A DNA stretch of 9,793 nt from Methanobacteriota archaeon. Lineage in GTDB: Archaea; Hydrothermarchaeota; Hydrothermarchaeia; Hydrothermarchaeales; SZUA-236. Position 1 is the first letter of the stretch; every line of letters begins with the position of its first letter. The stretch covers positions 1 through 9,793 of the forward strand of contig QIDD01000022.1 in the NCBI GenBank assembly GCA_003230355.1, read 5' to 3'. A program made the translations under genes and the position numbers. Shown here one piece after another: positions 6,116 to 9,793 of the stretch. Below the pieces are notes generated by a model. The model did no database searches and was not told the DNA's origin. It worked only from the letters and a program-made list of their open reading frames with translations.

Positions 6116-7649
6116 CGAATCCGCCTTTAATGGGCAACTGCGCTTCAAGGCTTTTAATCTTTTTCTCAAGCTTTCTTATCTCAGACTCATATCTGCTGCG
6201 CTCGGTCTTGTAGGTGCTTTCATTGATCTCGCCTGAGAACTGTTTTTTATTCAGGTTTTCAACGCCCAGCTCAAACTTCTTTTTATCAGCACTCAGCTTG
6301 CGTATCTCTCCTGCGATGTTCGTCTCTTTTTTCACGTCCACCACTTTTTCCTCAAAGTCTTTGTAGCTTTTTTTCTTAAGGTCCGAAATCGACCTGAAGT
6401 CATTTACCGCAGCGTGCTTAGGCTTGGGGCGGCGTCTGCGAGCTGAAACCGCGACTGTAGCACCGATTATGAGGAGTATCAGGGCCATCAATCCGATGAG
6501 TGTGAGTGAGATTCCTGTGTCAGATGTCTGCTGGGTCTCGGCCGGCGGGGCACGGGGAAGTGTTAGGCCTGGCGGAAGCGCTGTGGTCTCTGGCACAGTT
6601 GTGACCGTGGGTGTAGGCTCAAGAGTCTGCATGGGCGGAGCAGTCTCGGTGGGAGAGGGTTCAGTGGTGGATGTCATGTTCTCAAGCTGAGATATCTTTT
6701 CATTCAGTGTTCGCTGGAACTGAAAATTCGCCTCCCGCAAAGAGTCAGAGGCCTTTTGAAGCGCGGCTCCAGCCAGGTTCACCGAGGTGTTTGTGAATCT
6801 GTAAGCGTTGTACGTCTCGCCGCCTTTGAGAAGAACCTGTGAAACCGTGATATAGCCTTGAGACTCATTTATCAAGCTGCGCGCCAAGACCAGATCCAGC
6901 TCTGCATTTGTTGTGTTCGCGCCATAGACTTCAGTATTCGAAATCGCTGATTCAGCGTCTTTTGCCTTCTCCTCCGCCTTATCAAGAGTGCTCTTTGCAG
7001 ATTCGATGTTTGCAAGCGCCAGCTCTTCAAAGGCTGCATACTGGATTTCCACGTTGAAGGCAGGAAACGTAATTCGTTCTTCAGCCGATATTTGATAGGA
7101 CGCAGTTCCATTAATAAGCTCTGTTTCAGGGAGCACAGATCCGAGCTGAAGACCAGGGCCGGTTGTAACAAGTAGATTTGTTGCGCCAGGTTCAAGGCCG
7201 GCAGGGGTTGGCGGCAGGATGTTCCCTGTAAAAACATAGGTCAAATCACCGCTGTCCAAAACCATCTCGGATGTGAAGCCCTTAGTGAAATATGTGATTG
7301 TAACAGTCTTAGTGTTCGAAGCAGCCGACCGAAAGATAGGGCTTTTTGAAAACTGGAGTGTAATCCTGTCCGAATCCGCATCCTCGCCCACGATGCTGGG
7401 CACGCCTGAAACTGTTATCTCACTGGCACTGCGCCGAATAAAGATCTGGTCATCGTCAAAGGTGTGGACATCACTTTTCCTTGGGTTCACAAAGACAAGG
7501 GCCTCCACTACATACACCTGTCCCTCAAGCAGCTCAAAGCTTACATTATGACTTGAAACCACGGCCTGAGCAGAAACACCTGGGAGCAAAAACAATGCTG
7601 CGAACAGGGCAAATAGGAGGAGCAGACTGCGGCGGGTCATGTCGGTCAT
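6078..7649 (-). CDS. Uncharacterised secreted/single-pass membrane protein with cytoplasmic coiled coil, in the arv operon
   Basis: I do not recognise a named family over the full 523 aa. Order of parts: signal peptide (about 1-28, RR then a Leu/Phe-rich core, VSA-QA); a beta-rich ectodomain (about 30-205); an Ala/Glu/Lys-rich helical stretch (about 206-325, with LDKAEEKAKDAESA); a Thr/Pro-rich stalk (326-378); one TM helix (about 379-402); stop-transfer RRRRPKPK (404-411); and a Lys/Glu-rich cytoplasmic coiled coil (about 420-505) whose GEINESTYKTERSRYE part resembles SHOCT-like helices. Six N-glycosylation sequons lie outside the TM (N35, N180, N245, N261, N287, N324). Its ATG overlaps the arvC stop as ATGA, with GGAG 9 nt upstream; a second ATG three codons in is possible. 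Placement in the arv run suggests a membrane partner of that system (inference). Confidence 0.88.
   Translation of the reverse strand: MTDMTRRSLLLLFALFAALFLLPGVSAQAVVSSHNVSFELLEGQVYVVEALVFVNPRKSDVHTFDDDQIFIRRSASEITVSGVPSIVGEDADSDRITLQFSKSPIFRSAASNTKTVTITYFTKGFTSEMVLDSGDLTYVFTGNILPPTPAGLEPGATNLLVTTGPGLQLGSVLPETELINGTASYQISAEERITFPAFNVEIQYAAFEELALANIESAKSTLDKAEEKAKDAESAISNTEVYGANTTNAELDLVLARSLINESQGYITVSQVLLKGGETYNAYRFTNTSVNLAGAALQKASDSLREANFQFQRTLNEKISQLENMTSTTEPSPTETAPPMQTLEPTPTVTTVPETTALPPGLTLPRAPPAETQQTSDTGISLTLIGLMALILLIIGATVAVSARRRRPKPKHAAVNDFRSISDLKKKSYKDFEEKVVDVKKETNIAGEIRKLSADKKKFELGVENLNKKQFSGEINESTYKTERSRYESEIRKLEKKIKSLEAQLPIKGGFDGQSSSDKDRPK
6121..6126 (-). promoter_or_regulatory. 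Shine-Dalgarno that sets the dys start
   Basis: AGGCGG on the minus strand lies 5 nt before ATG 6115, inside the 3' coding end of the preceding gene. It supports re-initiation or coupled translation and the shorter form of deoxyhypusine synthase. Confidence 0.5.
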
Positions 7650-8023
7650 GTCCCCCCTCTCCTGTCAGACTTTCTTTTAAAAGCAGATGAAAGGCTCACA
7701 AGATACCTGCCCTCATCGCCTGCAACAATCAGGGGTTCACCGCCGAGCAGCGCGGCAATATCAATCTCATAAACACCCTCTTTTACCTTGATATTCCAGA
7801 TGTCAGTGCCCTTGTCGAGAACAGGTTCGCCATCCTTTATCCCGATAAGCGTTCCTGCAGACTCGGAAATCTCCTTTGCACCCTTCTCAGTGAGCTCAAC
7901 CACCTCCTCATCGGTGACACGGCGAAAATAGAAAAACATTCGGTTCCCACATTCGCAGCCCGTGAGAATCGCGTCCGACCCCTCTCCATAGACCTTCCCG
8001 CATTTAGTGCATTTATTAGGCAA
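7646..8023 (-). CDS. arvC: ArvC/OapC family zinc-ribbon protein (DUF2072)
   Basis: A 125-aa cytoplasmic protein. The N-terminal zinc ribbon has ligands C5, C8, C23 and C25 (CTKC, then CEC), followed by NRMFFYFRR, the usual pattern of the DUF2072 family. The middle has an acidic helix (about 37-52), and the C-terminal half is predicted beta-rich (DIWNIKVKEGVYEIDIAALL) and ends in a basic tail. In Haloferax volcanii the homologue is encoded with the small GTPase ArvA and with ArvB and takes part in vesicle production; a direct biochemical role is not established. The start is TTG, with AGGTG and GGAGG just upstream. The gene is 5 nt from arvB, and its stop overlaps the next start by 4 nt (ATGA). 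The zinc ribbon could equally mean binding to protein or nucleic acid. Confidence 0.9.
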   Translation of the reverse strand: MPNKCTKCGKVYGEGSDAILTGCECGNRMFFYFRRVTDEEVVELTEKGAKEISESAGTLIGIKDGEPVLDKGTDIWNIKVKEGVYEIDIAALLGGEPLIVAGDEGRYLVSLSSAFKRKSDRRGGT

Positions 8024-8028
8024 AGCAC

Positions 8029-8460
8029 CTACCCTCCGACCTTCGCAAACACCGAAATATGATCCGGCTCCTTTTTAATCGCCTCAACCATCCGAGTGGG
8101 ACCTACTATCGTCATCCCGGACCTGCGCTTGGTGAGAAAACTTGAAAGCCTGTCAAATATCCCTACGTCTTTATGCCCCATCCGATAGAACTCTATTCCA
8201 AAGAAATCCTTTGAATCAATCTCCTCCATAGCATTTTGGATTAGAATCGATTCCTCCTCAGGTGTGAGCGCCTCTTCAAGCACGACGATAATGTTTTTCT
8301 TCACCTTGGAAAGAATCATCTCCAATTTGTCATCCGTGTTTTTTCTTAGAAGCATTTCAGAGGGTATGAAGTCCAGCCTGATCTCGCGTTCCTTGGCCTT
8401 TGCCATCTTCTTTTTCTGGGTCTTCTTTTTACCTGCAGATCCGCTTTTTTTCGCCGCCAA
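8029..8460 (-). CDS. arvB: ArvB/OapB family protein (DUF2073)
   Basis: A 143-aa protein of the archaeal DUF2073 family, found next to the Era-like GTPase and the DUF2072 zinc ribbon in many Euryarchaeota. Residues 4-24 are strongly basic (nine Lys between 11 and 24) and probably disordered. The conserved domain begins near REIRLDFIPSEMLL (26-39) and contains IIVVLEEALTPEEESILI, the FFGIEFYRMG segment and the near-terminal MTIVGPTRMVEAIKKEP. Biochemical function unknown; by operon and by Haloferax work it belongs to the ArvABC vesicle system. The TTG start has an excellent SD overlapping the arvA stop. An internal ATG at residue 19 would remove the basic tail, but no SD supports it. The tail might bind acidic lipid heads or RNA (inference). 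Confidence 0.9.
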   Translation of the reverse strand: MAAKKSGSAGKKKTQKKKMAKAKEREIRLDFIPSEMLLRKNTDDKLEMILSKVKKNIIVVLEEALTPEEESILIQNAMEEIDSKDFFGIEFYRMGHKDVGIFDRLSSFLTKRRSGMTIVGPTRMVEAIKKEPDHISVFAKVGG

Positions 8461-8469
8461 CTCTCTCTT

Positions 8470-8476
8470 CCTCCTT
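8470..8476 (-). promoter_or_regulatory. Shine-Dalgarno of arvB overlapping the arvA stop
   Basis: The minus strand reads TAAGGAGG, so the arvA stop codon and the SD share bases. The site lies 9 nt before TTG 8460. It decides for the TTG start and points to coupled translation of arvA and arvB. Confidence 0.7.
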
Positions 8477-9125
8477 AGGTCAAATGCTTATGAATAGCTG
8501 TGTAAAGATCGTCCATATTATCACCGGTGCTTGCTGAAACCTGGACCACAACGTGCTGTGGAAAGGCGTTTTCAATGCTTTCAGGGCTCGCATCTTCAGA
8601 GTCGATTTTGTTCGCAATCACAATCATAGGTATGTCGCGCGCCTCCAGATTTCCGATTATCGTGATATTAACCTGTGTATAAGGGTCTCGTGTGGAGTCC
8701 ATCACAACCAGAACAGCGTCCACGTTGTTGAGCCACTTGATTGCTTCGATTACGCCCTTGGTCGCTTCCTTGGCACGGTTTTTTGACTCCTCCTCGGTGA
8801 GCCCGAATTTTTCAAACTCCTTAAAATCAACCTGTGTCGCGATTCCCGGCATGTCGATGATATTCATGTTAAGCGAGCCTGCTTCAGTATCAACCTTCAC
8901 GTTTTCCACCTTCTGAATATCCCTGGTCTCATGGGGAATTTCTGAAACAACTCCCACCTCCTCGCCGAGCCAGTCCATTGATATCCTGTTGGCAAGGGTG
9001 GTTTTACCTGCGTTAACCGCGCCGTAGAAGCCTAGGCTGATTGTCTTTTTCTTCTTAAAGACTCCTAAAATCCTTCCAAGGCTAAACATCCCTTTTATCT
9101 TTTGAAACACTAGACCACCTGACAC
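8475..9125 (-). CDS. arvA: ArvA/OapA: Era-like small GTPase of the archaeal vesicle system
   Basis: A 216-aa TRAFAC-class GTPase. G1 is GAVNAGKT (35-42), G2 is T68 in HETRD, G3 is DMPG (91-94), G4 is NKID (172-175) and G5 is SAS (197-199). All are intact, so GTP binding and switching are expected. Unlike bacterial Era there is no C-terminal KH domain. Before the G domain sits an N-terminal stretch (about 5-27) with Val/Phe/Ile/Met/Leu on one face and KKKK at its end, a likely membrane-binding amphipathic helix. In Haloferax the homologue drives extracellular vesicle formation. The start is GTG 9125, near the predicted transcription start, so the mRNA may be leaderless. GTG at residue 6 (AGGTGG upstream) and ATG at residue 13 are alternatives. 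It is the first gene of the six-gene minus-strand run. Confidence 0.92.
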   Translation of the reverse strand: MSGGLVFQKIKGMFSLGRILGVFKKKKTISLGFYGAVNAGKTTLANRISMDWLGEEVGVVSEIPHETRDIQKVENVKVDTEAGSLNMNIIDMPGIATQVDFKEFEKFGLTEEESKNRAKEATKGVIEAIKWLNNVDAVLVVMDSTRDPYTQVNITIIGNLEARDIPMIVIANKIDSEDASPESIENAFPQHVVVQVSASTGDNMDDLYTAIHKHLT

Positions 9126-9146
9126 CTAAAGCCTACTCTCTGTTCG

Positions 9147-9154
9147 TATTTAAA
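9147..9154 (-). promoter_or_regulatory. TATA box of the arv operon
   Basis: TTTAAATA on the minus strand, within the longer A/T run TATATTTAAATA. With the usual spacing to +1, transcription starts near 9123-9128, at the GTG of arvA. A second A/T-rich run (minus TTAAATTTATA, about 9182-9192) lies further up and may be an alternative box. Confidence 0.5.
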
Positions 9155-9214
9155 TATATGTTGGATTTTTTAATATCCGGCTATAAATTTAAGGTTCTTC
9201 TCGTGCCCATGCCT

Positions 9215-9376
9215 TTAATGGCAGGCGTTGCAGTTCCACATAAAACCCGCCACCTCTGCAGCATGGAAATTGACCTGCAGCGCGTTGATGGATTGAGACC
9301 GGGTTTTCTCCGCGTTTTGAACAATGTGACAACCATAGCAGTAGGTTCTTTCAGTCAAAATAGCTGTGCCGAACAT
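9215..9376 (-). CDS. Small reading frame with two CxxCH (haem c-type) motifs; cytochrome remnant or mini-protein
   Basis: From ATG 9376 this encodes 53 aa with TYCYGCH (residues 11-17) and NCNACH at the very C terminus (48-53), plus FH at 37-38. CxxCH pairs of this spacing are typical of multihaem c-type cytochromes. There is no signal peptide, and the upstream flippase stop leaves no room for one, so haem attachment outside the membrane is hard to explain. In-frame protein-like sequence continues about 22 codons upstream of the ATG to a TGA, and about 14 codons beyond the TAA (RHGHEKNLKF). A decayed fragment of a larger cytochrome is therefore as likely as a functional small protein. Two Cys pairs might also bind zinc. 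The plus-strand frame over the same bases looks like a shadow. Confidence 0.35.
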   Translation of the reverse strand: MFGTAILTERTYCYGCHIVQNAEKTRSQSINALQVNFHAAEVAGFMWNCNACH

Positions 9377-9410
9377 GTCAAAACCCGTGCCAAGATTACC
9401 CTTATTAGGG

Positions 9411-9418
9411 TTTAAATA
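9411..9418 (-). promoter_or_regulatory. TATA-like box ahead of the CxxCH reading frame
   Basis: The minus strand reads TATTTAAA, predicting initiation near 9387, 11 nt before ATG 9376. An AGGGTAATC stretch (9402-9394) resembles an SD, but it is too far from the ATG and mostly upstream of the predicted start. Confidence 0.3.
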
Positions 9419-9473
9419 TCCGCCATCGCGGCCAAAACGTCCTCAACCCAGGCCCTAAACGTCTTTTTTAGGT

Positions 9474-9793
9474 TTACTTAGCCGCATATAAATATTCAGC
9501 CAAAAGCGCTGTTGAAACCAGACCTGCGCCGATGCTTGCAAATGCCGTGGCAAACGCGGCCCCCTCAATCCCATATCCTGGGATGAGAATCAGATTCAAG
9601 AGGATGTCAACCGACGCGAACAGCAGCAGTATCTTCATTGGCGTGCCCGGCTTTCCGAGTCCCTGGAATATGCCTGAATTCGTCATAAATAGGCTTAGAA
9701 AAGCTGCTCCCACAACCAGTATCTCAAAGGAGGGGACGGCCTGCGAATATACATCTGTAAAAAGCATGGTCACGATCTGTTTTGAAAATAATA
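9474..9793 (-). CDS. MATE / polysaccharide (Wzx-like) flippase, C-terminal part, 5' end outside window
   Basis: The frame stays open to the window edge, so the GTG at 9773 is probably internal and only the last 106 or so residues are present. It shows three hydrophobic segments. The motif FQGLGKPGTPMKILL, followed by DILLNLILIPGYGIEGAAFATAFAS, is the hallmark of the MATE/MOP superfamily C-terminal half (polysaccharide biosynthesis C-terminal domain). Such proteins export lipid-linked oligosaccharides, or drugs and metabolites as antiporters. Which applies here cannot be told from the fragment, though the GxGKPxxP plus LIPxxGIEGAA combination is common in oligosaccharide flippases. The reading frame ends in YAAK. 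It reads toward the arv operon but is separated from it by 348 bp. Confidence 0.85.
   Translation of the reverse strand, partial: LFSKQIVTMLFTDVYSQAVPSFEILVVGAAFLSLFMTNSGIFQGLGKPGTPMKILLLFASVDILLNLILIPGYGIEGAAFATAFASIGAGLVSTALLAEYLYAAK

Larger units (their letters stand above)
9126..9473. other. 348-bp intergenic region between arvA and the flippase gene
   Basis: It contains the arvA TATA box, a small minus-strand reading frame with two CxxCH motifs (9215-9376) and a TATA-like site ahead of it (9411-9418). Nothing resembling a tRNA, CRISPR or IS end is seen. Bases 9421-9473 hold no recognised element. Confidence 0.5.

Noticed and set aside
6116..6169. 18-residue N-terminal extension of deoxyhypusine synthase
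   Set aside because: Lies within the coding end of the upstream gene and is basic, unlike the family; ATG 6115 has a well-spaced SD.
6078..7649. Archaellin/type IV pilin or S-layer protein
   Set aside because: The signal peptide is of the ordinary cleaved kind, with no class III site, and the TM anchor is followed by about 120 cytoplasmic residues, unlike pilins or S-layer proteins.
9158..9415. 85-codon plus-strand open frame in the arvA upstream region
   Set aside because: No SD or recognisable domain; it overlaps the arvA TATA box and lies antisense to the more protein-like CxxCH frame.
1..9793. CRISPR array, insertion sequence or rRNA
   Set aside because: No regularly spaced direct repeats, transposase motifs or terminal inverted repeats with target duplications, and no rRNA signature seen on either strand.

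Overview
The window looks like chromosomal DNA of a euryarchaeon in the broad sense. Evidence: an archaeal-type KH/beta-CASP RNase (aCPSF1/FttA), a stand-alone GMP synthetase ATP-PPase subunit, deoxyhypusine synthase, an arvA-arvB-arvC (oapABC) vesicle GTPase locus, TATA boxes 24-31 nt ahead of several starts, Shine-Dalgarno motifs of the GGAGGTG type and frequent TTG/GTG starts. The lineage cannot be fixed more closely. Two CxxCH motifs at the right end hint that c-type cytochromes may occur in the organism or its ancestry.

Layout. (1) 83-1993, plus strand: aCPSF1/FttA, convergent (16 bp apart) with the next genes. (2) 2010-3370, minus strand: a two-gene unit of a small two-TM holin-like protein and an AI-2E-family permease. 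(3) 3371-3551: a gene-free stretch holding a probable two-way promoter, a 68-nt imperfect inverted repeat of about 19 bp and a T-tract. Together these could be a plus-strand small RNA. (4) 3552-4139, minus strand: a flavodoxin-fold NAD(P)H oxidoreductase with its own promoter, about 39% GC against about 60% next door; a possible acquired gene. (5) 9125-4242, minus strand: a six-gene run, arvA > arvB > arvC > secreted/membrane coiled-coil protein > dys > guaAb. Spacings are 14, 5, -4, -38 and 23 nt, with a probable internal promoter before guaAb. (6) 9126-9473: intergenic, with the arvA TATA box and a 53-codon reading frame carrying two CxxCH motifs. (7) 9474-9793: the C-terminal end of a MATE/polysaccharide flippase that runs off the window.

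How it fits together: ArvA (Ras-like/Era-like GTPase), ArvB (DUF2073) and ArvC (zinc ribbon, DUF2072) correspond to the system linked to extracellular vesicle formation in Haloferax. Here a fourth gene overlaps arvC by ATGA. It encodes a single-pass membrane protein with signal peptide, glycosylatable ectodomain, Thr/Pro stalk, one TM helix and a cytoplasmic coiled coil. It is the most interesting item: a candidate membrane partner or cargo/envelope adaptor for the GTPase. The last two genes of the run, dys and guaAb, are housekeeping genes for aIF5A modification and GMP synthesis.
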